Source: a virus. From it: a stretch of 40,955 bases of DNA. Location: the IMG/VR virus record IMGVR_UViG_3300017745_000019, positions 1 to 40,955 of that record. The stretch is one strand, 5' to 3'. This document shows positions 24,779 to 33,121 of the stretch, in pieces (positions within the stretch are counted from its first letter, which is position 1; every line of letters begins with the position of its first letter). The translations under genes and the position numbers were made by a program. The notes under the pieces are model-generated. The model saw only the letters and a program-made list of their open reading frames with translations. It had not been told where the DNA came from and searched no databases.

Positions 24779-25660
24779 ATGTTATTAAAAGTAGGTTCAA
24801 GAGGACCAGAAGTCAAATCATTACAGGAATTTTTAGGAATAGGTGCAGATGGTATCTTTGGTAAAGGTACAGAGTTTGCAGTTAAGGAATTTCAAAAACT
24901 AAACGGATTAACAGTTGATGGATTAGTTGGACCTGGAACTTGGGATTGTATGGGATTAGCAACAACTGATGATTCAGAAAAAACTTATACAACTGATAAC
25001 GGATTAATAATCAATAGACACTTTTTACCGCCAGGTGAATATAAAAGTGGAATCACAAAAAAAGAATATTGTTTCTTACACCATACAGCAGGGTGGCAAA
25101 ACCCATATAGAACTGTAGACCATTGGGGTAGAGATAGTAGAGGTGCAGTAGCAACTGAATTCGTTTTAGGTGGTCAATCAATCAAAGGTAACGATGAAAC
25201 TTACGATGGTGAAATGGTTCAAGCATTTCCTGAAGGACATTATGGATGGCACTTAGGGAAAAATGGTTCACAACACATGCATACACATTCTGTAGGTATC
25301 GAAGTAAATAATTTCGGATACTTAAAGAATGGTAAAACATATGCTGGAACTACGGCACACGAATCTCAAATCGTTACATTACCAAAACCATTCAGAGGGT
25401 TTAAAGATTGGCATAAATATTCAGATAAACAAATCGAAGCATTACGTTTATGGATACTTTGGATTGCTGAAAGAGATAACATAGATGTAAGAGCAGGATT
25501 AGTAGAAGAAATTAAGAAAAAGGGTGCAGATGGATTTGAATTTAACGAAGCTGCATACTATGGTAAAGTAAAAGGTATGTGGACTCATACTAATACTAGA
25601 AAAGATAAGTTTGATATGTTCCCACAACCCGAACTATTAGACATGTTGGTAGGGTTGTAA
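24779..25660 (+). CDS. Endolysin: peptidoglycan-binding domain plus N-acetylmuramoyl-L-alanine amidase
   Basis: A 293-residue lysis enzyme. Residues 1-60 form a PG_binding_1 repeat (KVGSRGPEVKSLQEFLGI, DGIFGKGTEFAVKEFQ, VDGLVGPGTW). An Amidase_2-type zinc domain follows from about 95: YCFLHHTAGW with zinc-ligand His near 101-102, EMVQAFPEGHYGWHLG (153-160) and THSVGIEVNNFG with the catalytic-site strand. It cuts the amide bond between MurNAc and the stem peptide. There is no signal peptide, so release needs a holin; candidates are at 30525 and 30799. Confidence 0.95.
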   Translation: MLLKVGSRGPEVKSLQEFLGIGADGIFGKGTEFAVKEFQKLNGLTVDGLVGPGTWDCMGLATTDDSEKTYTTDNGLIINRHFLPPGEYKSGITKKEYCFLHHTAGWQNPYRTVDHWGRDSRGAVATEFVLGGQSIKGNDETYDGEMVQAFPEGHYGWHLGKNGSQHMHTHSVGIEVNNFGYLKNGKTYAGTTAHESQIVTLPKPFRGFKDWHKYSDKQIEALRLWILWIAERDNIDVRAGLVEEIKKKGADGFEFNEAAYYGKVKGMWTHTNTRKDKFDMFPQPELLDMLVGL

Positions 25661-25699
25661 AATTAAGTAGTAATTTAGAATTTTTAATTTTATTTTTAC

Positions 25700-25707
25700 T
25701 ATTTATA
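25700..25707 (+). promoter_or_regulatory. Candidate late promoter for the T9SS-sorted protein
   Basis: TATTTATA in the 89-base gap after the endolysin, 42 bases before the next ATG. The preceding bases 25659-25697 hold an AT-only inverted repeat (AAAATTAA at 25659-25666, TTAATTTT at 25684-25691) followed by T-rich sequence. That could be a weak terminator for the endolysin transcript, but its pairing energy would be low. Confidence 0.45.
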
Positions 25708-25749
25708 TCAAAATAAGTTTAACGTATAACAGTATTTGGAAAATTTTCT

Positions 25750-28737
25750 ATGAAAAAGTATTTAACAAGTCTATTACTTTTGATGCCATTCTTCTTGATG
25801 GCTCAAGATAGCTGGTTCAAATTAGAAGTGCAGTTCGATGCATACGCTGATGATGAATCATTCGCATTATTAACACAAAATGGTGATACCTTAGTAAACT
25901 ATCAACCCAATAATCCATTTGAATTATGGTCAACCATAATCGAAGCCGATTCAGGAGATATCGATATCTCATTATTAGATGATTGGGGAGATGGGTGGCA
26001 AGGTGGACCACAAAATCAGAACTCAAACACAACGGCATGGTTAAAGATATCAAACGAATGTCAAGGTACAATATTAGATTTAGATGTAGCAGGATTGGGA
26101 ACTTTTACTCAATATGATACATCTTTTACTTTAGACCCATGTGCACCTCCTGTTTGTAATATCCAAAATGAAACTACATATCAGATATGTTTAAGTAATG
26201 AACAAATATTGGTAGTATGGGAATGGGAAAATGAATGGTGTGACCCAGTCAACGTAGTATATGGAAATGATGAAGGATGGGGCCCATTTACACAAGGTTT
26301 GAATCCTGGCGCTACTAATTATGGAATGTTAGCCGGAAACGGACAGATGCCACCTAATTGGAGTAGTGAACATTATGCGTATATAGAATACGCAGATGGT
26401 TCAGTATCAGATACAATGTTATATACACCAATACCATGTATAGAAGGTTGTATTGATTCTACTCAAGAAGCTTATAACCCTTGGGCTAATGAAGATGATG
26501 GAAGTTGTAGTGTAACTACTTGCGACCCAGCAACTGAATATCAAATCAGAATGGAAATTACATTAGATAATTGGCCAAGTGAAACTTCGTGGATAATGAC
26601 TACAAATACTCCAGCTGGAAATGTTTCAGTTCCTGTTGGTGAGTATGATGGTTTTGATTTCGGACAAACTTATACTTATGATTTTTGTGTATCTCAAACA
26701 GCAGGGTTCGAACTTGTTGTAAATGATACCTATGGTGATGGTATGGGTGGTAATAACCCATCTAACGCAGGTTCTATCGTTATTTATGATTGTGATGGGG
26801 ATACTATTTGGGAAATGACTAATCCAAACTTCGGAACTACACTTTACTCAGGAAACCAAACGGCAACTGCTTGTACTGTTGTTCCTGATGTATTAGGATG
26901 TACAGACCCAACATATCAAGAATACAATCCACTTGCAAATGTAGATGATGGTAGTTGTACTACACCTCATATTTTTGGATGTATGGATGTAAACTCAACG
27001 AATTATGATTCAACTGCAACTAAACAATCAATCGTTCCTTTATGTGATTACACATTAATTATCGAAGATGGTGGTGGAGATGGTTGGGGTAATTCTTGGT
27101 TAGGTGTTGCTCAAGATGGTGTTCCTGTTGGAGTATTCACTATGGGGCCAGGTAACTATGAACAAACGTTCCAATTCCAATTGGAAACAGATAAAACTGT
27201 AGAAGTTTATTACTTTGAAGTACCAGCACCACAACAATCACAAGCGCAAGTAGAGTTCCAAACTTTACAGAACTCATTTACATTAGAAAACGCAGATAGT
27301 GTTGTTTTATTAGCGTGGGGACAAAACCCATTCTCTAATAACGGAGCAGGTGCATTACAACCATTCGAAGCACCTTTCTTTGAAAAGTATGTAGGTGAAC
27401 CTTATTGTGGTGATTCTTGTATTCCTATCGTTTTAGGTTGTACAGACCCAACGGCTCTAAACTACAATCCAGACGCAAATACAGAGGACCCAAATAATCC
27501 TTGTATTCCTTATATTGAAGGGTGTACGAATCCATTAGCATTCAACTACGACCCTAACGCAACAGTAGATGATGGTAGTTGTGTTCCTGTAATTGTAGGT
27601 TGTATGGATGATACACAATTCAATTATGACCCTACGGCAAATACGCCAGGTACTTGTATTCCATTTATTTATGGATGTACAAACCCAGCATCATTTAACT
27701 ATGACCCTAACGCTAATACCGATGATGGTAGTTGTGTACCTATTATTTATGGATGTACAGACCCAACATCTCTAAACTATGATTCTACAGCAAATACGGA
27801 TGATGGTTCGTGTATCGCTAGAATTTATGGGTGTATGGATTCAACTCAGTTTAATTACGACCCATTAGCAAATACTGATGATGGTTCGTGTATTCCTTTC
27901 ATCTACGGATGTATGGACCCACAATCGTTGAACTATGACCCATCAGCAAATACAAACCAAACATCAGCAACAGATTTCACAAATCCTTGTATTCCTATTG
28001 TATATGGGTGTATGGATTCAACATCATTTAATTATGACCCTAATGCAAACGTAGATAACGGAAGTTGTGTACCATTTGTATATGGATGTATGGACCCGAA
28101 TTCATTTAACTATGACCCGAATGCAAATGTGAATCAAGTATCGGAAACTGATTTATCTAATCCTTGTATTCCAATCGTTTATGGATGTACTGATTCAACT
28201 TCAGTAAACTATGACCCGAATGCAAATGTTGATAACGGAAGTTGTATAACTTCAGTAGTTGGATGTACTGATGTAGCGGCTTACAATTATGACCCGAACG
28301 CAAACGTATCTGATTCAACGGCTTGTTTATATGATGCAGGTTGTATTACAGGACCAGGTAATCCATATTGGTTAAACAATCCTTGTTACGCTTGGGTAAT
28401 TGATGTAGATACATATTGTTGTGATACAGAATGGGATTCAGATTGCCAGGAACTATACAACTATTGTGAAGATGGATATCCATTAGATATTAGTGAATTA
28501 GGTGGAAGTAAGATTGCAGTTTATCCAAATCCAACAAATGATAAAATAACTATTAATACTTCATTAAGAGATGTAAATTATATGTTATTTGATTTGACTG
28601 GTAGATTACTACAAAGTGGTGAAGGAGTAAAAAGAGAAGAAGTGGATATATCAAACTATCCAAACGCAGTTTACTTACTTAGAATACAATATGATGGAAA
28701 CATCTACAATAAAAAAATTATAAAAGAGGATAGATAG
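25750..28737 (+). CDS. Secreted multirepeat protein with T9SS type A sorting domain
   Basis: A 995-residue exported protein. Residues 1-19 are a clear signal peptide (KKYLTSLLLLMPFFLMAQ). Three regions resemble the 'GDGW' beta-sandwich found in marine Bacteroidota surface proteins (LLDDWGDGWQGG; NDTYGDGMGG; EDGGGDGWGNSW). GC(T/M)DPxxxNYDPxANxDDGSC motifs occur near residues 233, 383 and 410, then 11 in tandem at 563-859. The last ~75 residues (SKIAVYPNPTNDKITINTS..., LFDLTGRLLQSG, YLLRIQYDGNIYNKKIIKE) are a textbook type IX secretion C-terminal domain, which directs transport across the host outer membrane and usually anchors the protein to the cell surface. The gene follows the endolysin. 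A host origin is likely. Role could be surface masking or superinfection exclusion, or it could be a virion adhesin; not resolved. Confidence 0.9.
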   Translation: MKKYLTSLLLLMPFFLMAQDSWFKLEVQFDAYADDESFALLTQNGDTLVNYQPNNPFELWSTIIEADSGDIDISLLDDWGDGWQGGPQNQNSNTTAWLKISNECQGTILDLDVAGLGTFTQYDTSFTLDPCAPPVCNIQNETTYQICLSNEQILVVWEWENEWCDPVNVVYGNDEGWGPFTQGLNPGATNYGMLAGNGQMPPNWSSEHYAYIEYADGSVSDTMLYTPIPCIEGCIDSTQEAYNPWANEDDGSCSVTTCDPATEYQIRMEITLDNWPSETSWIMTTNTPAGNVSVPVGEYDGFDFGQTYTYDFCVSQTAGFELVVNDTYGDGMGGNNPSNAGSIVIYDCDGDTIWEMTNPNFGTTLYSGNQTATACTVVPDVLGCTDPTYQEYNPLANVDDGSCTTPHIFGCMDVNSTNYDSTATKQSIVPLCDYTLIIEDGGGDGWGNSWLGVAQDGVPVGVFTMGPGNYEQTFQFQLETDKTVEVYYFEVPAPQQSQAQVEFQTLQNSFTLENADSVVLLAWGQNPFSNNGAGALQPFEAPFFEKYVGEPYCGDSCIPIVLGCTDPTALNYNPDANTEDPNNPCIPYIEGCTNPLAFNYDPNATVDDGSCVPVIVGCMDDTQFNYDPTANTPGTCIPFIYGCTNPASFNYDPNANTDDGSCVPIIYGCTDPTSLNYDSTANTDDGSCIARIYGCMDSTQFNYDPLANTDDGSCIPFIYGCMDPQSLNYDPSANTNQTSATDFTNPCIPIVYGCMDSTSFNYDPNANVDNGSCVPFVYGCMDPNSFNYDPNANVNQVSETDLSNPCIPIVYGCTDSTSVNYDPNANVDNGSCITSVVGCTDVAAYNYDPNANVSDSTACLYDAGCITGPGNPYWLNNPCYAWVIDVDTYCCDTEWDSDCQELYNYCEDGYPLDISELGGSKIAVYPNPTNDKITINTSLRDVNYMLFDLTGRLLQSGEGVKREEVDISNYPNAVYLLRIQYDGNIYNKKIIKEDR
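27436..28326 (+). repeat. Tandem repeat array within the T9SS protein
   Basis: Eleven consecutive coding units of about 63-90 bases, each giving GC(T/M)(D/N)-x4-(F/L)NYDP-x-AN followed by DDGSC or a longer NPC ending, then a linker such as IPFIYG. Two cysteines per unit suggest disulfides, and the D-x-N-x-D-D-G-S spacing suggests calcium binding. Units vary in DNA as well as protein, so the array is old rather than freshly expanded. The 3 isolated copies upstream (from 26446, 26896, 26977) are more diverged. Confidence 0.9.
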
Positions 28738-28739
28738 AG

Positions 28740-29852
28740 ATGAGAAATTTAATATTTTTATTATGTTTTATACCTTTTGTTATGCAAGGGCAAGATTCAT
28801 TATCGCCAGTTGTAAAAGAAAAGAAAGAAGTTAAAAAACCATCTGAATTTCAAAAGAGATTAAAAAGAGAGTTTAAGTTCTCTACTTTTTATGCAGCTTA
28901 TAATGGGGCTAACTCAATTTCAGATGTAACAACATATTCAGTAACAAATGGGTTGACAACGACAAGAACATCAACCCCATTTGATTACTCAGCAGTATTT
29001 GGTATTAGAAAAATTCAAAGATTTGGATACGAACCAAATATTCAAAATAGATTTAAAAATGGTACTGAAAACTCATTCTCAGATGCAGCTACTATTGGTA
29101 GTAAATCAAAAGGATTTGAGTATCTATTCGAATGGGATTTTAGAAGGCAGCAAGGTAAAACATTCCTTAGCCAAGACCACTTCCTTAGATATATAGGTGA
29201 TTGGTATGTGGTTAAGGTTGAATATCTACAAGACCAACTTGCAGATATTAATTACTTCGAAGCATCTCAGAGATACAGATATAAATTCAATAGAAAGTTT
29301 TCTGTAAATGCTGGATTAGTTCAAAGAATTTCAGAACCATATGGATTCGACCCTTTAGCAGATTGGATATTACAAACTGGTGATATTCATTTTACTAACT
29401 TAGCAATTCAAGAAATGGGTTATGGAGTAGATTTTAGTGATGTAGATAATATTCAATATTTAGACCCAAATGGTAATGTTGTAGCAAACTCAACAGAGGT
29501 ATGGGAAGCTGTTGTAATTCCTCAGGTTCTATCTGATTATGTGGATAGAGAAAGAGAATTACTTCCATCGAAATTAGAATACTCTTTTGTCGTTGGATTT
29601 GATTATTACAAATATACTAAAGATTTTTGGTTACACTCTTGGGCAAACGTGATGCCATACCATATAAAAAGTGATGACCAATACAGTTACCACAAATACA
29701 ATGGTGGAAATTGGGTAGATTACTCAGGAGGATTAATTTTTGGATATAGATTTACAAAATCATTAGGAATATTTACGGAAGGTAAATACCACAAATATTG
29801 GAATCGTAGTTGGTACGATTTCTCAATGGGTATAAACTTTATTATATTATAA
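28740..29852 (+). CDS. Predicted outer-membrane beta-barrel-like protein
   Basis: A 370-residue protein with a signal peptide (MRNLIFLLCFIPFVMQGQDS), a charged segment (KEKKEVKKPSEFQKRLKREFK), then alternating amphipathic strands rich in Tyr/Phe/Arg (RYIGDWYVVKVEYLQDQL, RYRYKFNRKFSVNAGLVQRI, KLEYSFVVGFDYYKY, SLGIFTEGKYHKYWN, YDFSMGINFIIL). The many Tyr/Trp girdles and a C-terminal hydrophobic residue resemble an outer-membrane barrel. It follows the T9SS protein after 2 bases, so the two are co-expressed and may work together at the host surface. No family recognised. Confidence 0.75.
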   Translation: MRNLIFLLCFIPFVMQGQDSLSPVVKEKKEVKKPSEFQKRLKREFKFSTFYAAYNGANSISDVTTYSVTNGLTTTRTSTPFDYSAVFGIRKIQRFGYEPNIQNRFKNGTENSFSDAATIGSKSKGFEYLFEWDFRRQQGKTFLSQDHFLRYIGDWYVVKVEYLQDQLADINYFEASQRYRYKFNRKFSVNAGLVQRISEPYGFDPLADWILQTGDIHFTNLAIQEMGYGVDFSDVDNIQYLDPNGNVVANSTEVWEAVVIPQVLSDYVDRERELLPSKLEYSFVVGFDYYKYTKDFWLHSWANVMPYHIKSDDQYSYHKYNGGNWVDYSGGLIFGYRFTKSLGIFTEGKYHKYWNRSWYDFSMGINFIIL

Positions 29853-29865
29853 GGGGTAAAAGAAA

Positions 29866-30150
29866 ATGGCTAAACAAATAGGAGAAGAAACTAAAATCAC
29901 ATTAGATTTAAAAACGATTGCGATGATTTTAGTCGGAGTTGCAACAGTAGTAGGTATGTGGTTCGCATTACAAGCAGATATAGAAGAAGCAAAAGAACTT
30001 CCAATAGCACCACCACCAGATGTTACTCGTATGGAATATGATATGAAAGACCAATTGATTAGACAAACAATCATGACTACTCAAGAAGACGTTCAAGAAC
30101 TTAAAGAAGATATGAAGCGTATTGAAGAGAAGATTGATAAATTAAGATAA
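29866..30150 (+). CDS. Membrane-anchored coiled-coil protein
   Basis: A 94-residue protein with one transmembrane segment at residues 17-36 (AMILVGVATVVGMWFALQAD) and a charged helix at 55-94 (DQLIRQTIMTTQEDVQELKEDMKRIEEKIDKLR) with heptad-like spacing. The layout suits a spanin-like or holin-regulating protein in this lysis region, but no specific family is evident. Confidence 0.7.
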   Translation: MAKQIGEETKITLDLKTIAMILVGVATVVGMWFALQADIEEAKELPIAPPPDVTRMEYDMKDQLIRQTIMTTQEDVQELKEDMKRIEEKIDKLR

Positions 30151-30159
30151 GGGATAACT

Positions 30160-30486
30160 ATGAAAAAGTTTTTATTGATACCATTCATACTACTTAGTAA
30201 CCTATTAGGAGCTCAAGTAGTAGTATTACATTTTAATGCTGGTTGGAATGAGGCTAACGATGTTACTTGGGTTGATGAGTTGGAAGATTGTGAGATTGAA
30301 CATATTGATATTGCAAAAAAACCAAAGTTACAACAAAAATGGAAAGTAGTAGTTGTACCTACTGTACTAATTCTTCAGTACGATGAAGAGAAGAAACGGT
30401 ATCAAGCTGATTTGAGTTTTAAGATGGCAGCGACAAGAGAAGAAGTTCAAGATAAAATAGATGAGATAATTATGAGTGGATTCTAA
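30160..30486 (+). CDS. Secreted thioredoxin-fold protein lacking the CxxC site
   Basis: A 108-residue protein: signal peptide (MKKFLLIPFILLSNLLGAQ, 1-19), then VVVLHFNAGWNEANDVTWVDEL, EIEHIDIAKKPKLQQKWKVVVVPTVLIL. The strand, the 'AGWNEAN' loop where WCGPC would be, 'EHIDI' and the cis-proline 'VPTVLI' reproduce the thioredoxin order, but both active-site cysteines are replaced. It is exported and probably not a redox enzyme. Its fold may bind a partner protein, for example in the envelope. Confidence 0.72.
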   Translation: MKKFLLIPFILLSNLLGAQVVVLHFNAGWNEANDVTWVDELEDCEIEHIDIAKKPKLQQKWKVVVVPTVLILQYDEEKKRYQADLSFKMAATREEVQDKIDEIIMSGF

Positions 30487-30510
30487 TATCCACCATAGTT
30501 ATTGTTATAC

Positions 30511-30517
30511 AAAGGAG
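30511..30517 (+). promoter_or_regulatory. Strong Shine-Dalgarno site for the first holin candidate
   Basis: AAAGGAG ends 7 bases before the ATG at 30525. Most genes in this window have weak or no such site, as in Bacteroidota generally, so this one stands out and decides the start of the 81-residue membrane protein. Confidence 0.6.
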
Positions 30518-30524
30518 TTACATT

Positions 30525-30770
30525 ATGTTTAAATATATCGGGAGAAAATGGATGGCATTTAAGAATATTTTTAAGGATGATAACAATATCAACGAAAAAA
30601 ACGTAATAGGGTTTATGTCTTTCGCAGTAATGACCTTATTTGCAGTAGTAGACTTAACTACTGGATACTTCGGAAAAGACTTAGTAATTAACGAGTTCAT
30701 ATATAATTCATTTGTTTGGATTACATTGGGATGTTTTGGAATTGCGGGAATAGAAAAGTTCGCAAAATAA
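30525..30770 (+). CDS. Small membrane protein, holin candidate
   Basis: An 81-residue protein with a basic and polar first 25 residues and two hydrophobic segments at about 28-45 (NVIGFMSFAVMTLFAVVDL) and 60-76 (NSFVWITLGCFGIAGIE). The size, two membrane segments and position between endolysin and a second holin-like protein suit a class II holin or antiholin. No family-specific motif is visible. Confidence 0.65.
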   Translation: MFKYIGRKWMAFKNIFKDDNNINEKNVIGFMSFAVMTLFAVVDLTTGYFGKDLVINEFIYNSFVWITLGCFGIAGIEKFAK

Positions 30771-30798
30771 TAACATAGTTCAAAAAAGTTTATAAATA

Positions 30799-31242
30799 AT
30801 GGAAAACAATATGGTTGTATTGAAAAACACCTATCTAATGATAGGTATGGGATTATCAGGAGCGTGTGCTTTCATAGGTTCATACTTGATGGATGTAACT
30901 ATGGGTAATGCAGAACAATATATGGCAGTAATGTTAGTTTTGTTATTAGATGGTTTCTTTGGTATCATCGCAGGAATGAAAAGAGAAGGTTTTAAAACCT
31001 ATAAAGCTCTCAAAGTTCTGAAAAATATGTTTGCATGGATAGTAATCCTAACTGTTATACTATCAATCGAATTAGGTTTTAAGGGTACATCTTGGTTATC
31101 CGAAACAATTATAGCACCATTTATGGTATTCCAAATGGTATCAGCTCTCAAAAACGCATCAATGGCGGGATTCATTAAGAACGAACTTCTAAACGAAATC
31201 TTAGATAGAATCGACTCTCATAAAGGAAAACGTAGTAAATAA
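30799..31242 (+). CDS. Phage holin (Holin_4/ phi29- or Cph1-type-like)
   Basis: A 147-residue membrane protein with three or four hydrophobic segments (about 10-30, 41-58, 75-95 and 104-117). The stretch LDGFFGIIAGMKREGFKTYKALKVLKNMFAWIVIL, followed by ILSIELG and a terminal helix with ASMAGFIKNELLNEILDRI, matches the pattern of Phage_holin_4 family proteins. It would form the membrane holes that release the amidase. An exact TATAAATA (30791-30798) abuts the ATG, but that is too close to serve as its promoter in the usual way. Confidence 0.8.
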   Translation: MENNMVVLKNTYLMIGMGLSGACAFIGSYLMDVTMGNAEQYMAVMLVLLLDGFFGIIAGMKREGFKTYKALKVLKNMFAWIVILTVILSIELGFKGTSWLSETIIAPFMVFQMVSALKNASMAGFIKNELLNEILDRIDSHKGKRSK

Positions 31243-31263
31243 CCTTTATTCCAAATAATTACA

Positions 31264-31271
31264 TATTTATA
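31264..31271 (+). promoter_or_regulatory. Candidate late promoter (TATTTATA), near-leaderless
   Basis: TATTTATA in the sequence ATATTTATAATC followed after 5 bases by ATGAAC. Almost the same arrangement occurs at 34188. It follows the holin gene and would start a new transcript for the structural-region genes downstream. Confidence 0.5.
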
Positions 31272-31276
31272 ATCGT

Positions 31277-31441
31277 ATGAACAATATAAGACAATACGGT
31301 TGGAAAGATTGGATTTCAAATCCTCAGAACAAATCTTTATATGAAAAAGATATGAATGAAGGATTACGTCAATTCAAAATGGAACAACAAAGAAGAAACA
31401 AATTAGTCCAAGTGGCTACATTTAATCAAAGAGGATATTAA
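31277..31441 (+). CDS. Small hypothetical protein (54 aa)
   Basis: A 54-residue ORF: MNNIRQYGWKDWISNPQ, then NKSLYEKDMNEGLRQFKMEQ and a basic end. It is a real-looking helical, polar peptide with Trp/Tyr residues, directly after a TATTTATA motif, and its stop overlaps the next ATG by one base. Function unknown. Confidence 0.6.
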   Translation: MNNIRQYGWKDWISNPQNKSLYEKDMNEGLRQFKMEQQRRNKLVQVATFNQRGY

Positions 31442-31635
31442 TGGCAAACGTAGAGAAATTAATGAATCTTTTAGAGAAGAAATATGGTGGAAAGACCATA
31501 ACTGATGAAAGTAAGGATAAGATTAGAGAAATAGTACGTGAAGAGATAGCAAGGGTCGTAGAATCCCTTGAAGAAGTTAATGATTCGGAAAACCCGATGA
31601 CATTTGAATCACTCCAAAAAGTTTTGGATAAGTAG
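31441..31635 (+). CDS. Small helical hypothetical protein
   Basis: A 64-residue, highly charged, probably all-helical protein (MANVEKLMNLLEKKYGGKTI..., KDKIREIVREEIARVVESLEEV). A coiled-coil is likely at residues 24-46. It starts within the stop of the preceding small gene. No function can be assigned. Confidence 0.7.
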   Translation: MANVEKLMNLLEKKYGGKTITDESKDKIREIVREEIARVVESLEEVNDSENPMTFESLQKVLDK

Positions 31636-31636
31636 A

Positions 31637-31735
31637 ATGTTGATGATTGGGTTTACGCAAACTAAATCTCACAGAAGAGTATCTGTTTTAGATTACAATT
31701 CAGTAAAAGAGGGAAAAGGATATGCCTTTGTATAG
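31637..31735 (+). CDS. Possible 32-residue peptide
   Basis: A short ORF (MLMIGFTQTKSHRRVSVLDY, then NSVKEGKGYAFV) that exactly fills the 86-base gap between two genes and overlaps the next start by 14 bases. The composition is plausible, but the size makes a chance ORF quite possible. Confidence 0.25.
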   Translation: MLMIGFTQTKSHRRVSVLDYNSVKEGKGYAFV

Positions 31736-32891
31736 CAGAAAAGATATGCCTCAAGTGAATACTCAAAATTTGGGTAAGGCACTCGGTATGACTAAGCGTA
31801 AAGCTAAGGTTACAAAAGGTATGTCTCTTGCGATAAAACTCAAACAATCTCAAAAAGAACTAATAAAATCCAAAGTAAAAGGAGTAGCTGCGAAATATAG
31901 CAAACCTACTGATATGAAACCTTTAATCATATCTAAAGATGGTTATATAATAGATGGACATCATCGTTGGGCAGCCGCAATTTACAAATTTGGTAAAGAT
32001 GTACAAATACCTACACATACAATACATCTTAAAAAAGATGAAGCAATCGAACTATATAACTCAGTAGCTAAATCATTAGGTGAAAATATAACAGTACCTA
32101 TTAAGGTAGGTGATACTGTATTAGGTGGTAAGTTCAAAAACAAAAGAATCGTTGTTAAATCAATTGGTAAGAACGAAAAAGGTGATATTACAATCAACAA
32201 TAAACCACTTCTTAAATTTAGACTAATTCCAAAAGTAACAGAAAAGAAAAAACCAAAGAAGAAGAAAAGTAAAAAGGCATCTCTAATGAAACAAAAGAGA
32301 AACTTTTATTTAAAACCTGATAATGCACAAAAAGAACTTGAAAAATCAGGTAAAGAAGGACAAGTACTTTCTAGAAAAGTTGGTAAACAAAAATTATACT
32401 TTGTATCTTATGTTGGAAACGCAGGAACACAAAACATATTTACAGAAATCTATTTTGATGTGTATGGTAACAAATGTAAAAACGCAACTACATTAGATGG
32501 TAGGTGTATCGATAAGTATCACCCATCACCAACTATCAGAGAACCATTATCAGAAATCCCAATGGGTGATTTAAAACAAATAGATACATTCGCTGATAAG
32601 AAACTAAACCCAGTAGATGTAGTGTTAACAGATAAACATTTCTTTGATAGGTTAAATGACCCAAGAAATGATAAAGAGATATCAAAAGCAGAACTGATTG
32701 GGTTCTTCAAAAGATTATCTAAAAAGAAAAAAGAGTTTTTATCATTCTTAGATAAATACAATCAAGTAGTAGCATCAGATGATAGAACCAATATCAATAT
32801 ACCTTTTATGAAACAAGCTAACAAAGTGATAGCTAAAACTGTGATGAGAAAGAAAGATTTCAAAACTCAGAATCAGAAGGTTGAGATATGA
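31722..32891 (+). CDS. ParB/Srx-like domain protein, multidomain
   Basis: A 389-residue protein. Residues 64-86 (DMKPLIISKDGYIIDGHHRWAAA) match the ParB/sulfiredoxin-like core 'l.v..dg.iiDGhHR..A', which in ParB binds CTP and in sulfiredoxin-like nucleases acts on DNA or phosphate. A Lys-rich linker (KKKPKKKKSKK) lies at about 176-187. The C-terminal region (LNPVDVVLTDKHFFDRLNDPRNDKEISKAELIGFFKRL) is a block I associate with phage 'polyvalent' proteins. Catalytic activity is not certain. Confidence 0.72.
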   Translation: MPLYSRKDMPQVNTQNLGKALGMTKRKAKVTKGMSLAIKLKQSQKELIKSKVKGVAAKYSKPTDMKPLIISKDGYIIDGHHRWAAAIYKFGKDVQIPTHTIHLKKDEAIELYNSVAKSLGENITVPIKVGDTVLGGKFKNKRIVVKSIGKNEKGDITINNKPLLKFRLIPKVTEKKKPKKKKSKKASLMKQKRNFYLKPDNAQKELEKSGKEGQVLSRKVGKQKLYFVSYVGNAGTQNIFTEIYFDVYGNKCKNATTLDGRCIDKYHPSPTIREPLSEIPMGDLKQIDTFADKKLNPVDVVLTDKHFFDRLNDPRNDKEISKAELIGFFKRLSKKKKEFLSFLDKYNQVVASDDRTNINIPFMKQANKVIAKTVMRKKDFKTQNQKVEI

Positions 32892-33121
32892 GAAAAATAT
32901 TAATTATGTTTGGTAACCTATTTGATATGGGTTGGTGGGCAAATAAAATCAACTCTAAGCTAGGAGTATATGAGTGGGCTAAGAGAAGTAAGTTTCGTAA
33001 ATGGCAAGAAAGTTTAACTGGATGGAGATTTTGGGCATGGCAAATAGTAGGTGGAATAACATTTGTAGTTATTATGGAGTTTCTACTAAATAAAGTTGGT
33101 ATGACAATGTTACCATTTTAA
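32888..33121 (+). CDS. Small membrane protein
   Basis: A 77-residue protein rich in Trp and basic residues (RSKFRKWQESLTGWRFWAWQ) with one transmembrane segment near residues 52-70 (IVGGITFVVIMEFLLNKVG). It overlaps the preceding stop by 4 bases and stops 12 bases before the small lipoprotein's ATG. Together they could act on the host envelope at lysis, but no family is recognised. Confidence 0.65.
   Translation: MRKILIMFGNLFDMGWWANKINSKLGVYEWAKRSKFRKWQESLTGWRFWAWQIVGGITFVVIMEFLLNKVGMTMLPF

Noticed and set aside
25659-25697. AAAATTAA...TTAATTTT inverted repeat after the endolysin
   Set aside because: All A/T pairs with a 17-base loop; too weak to call a terminator, though it sits where one would be expected.
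27436-28326. Regular repeats that could suggest a CRISPR array
   Set aside because: The repeats are in frame, variable at DNA level and translate to the Cys/Asp units. There are no identical direct repeats with unique spacers.
30791-30798. Exact T4-type TATAAATA late promoter
   Set aside because: It abuts the ATG at 30799, so a transcript from it would start inside the gene. It may still be relevant if translation uses the internal Met at 30811, but I do not annotate it.
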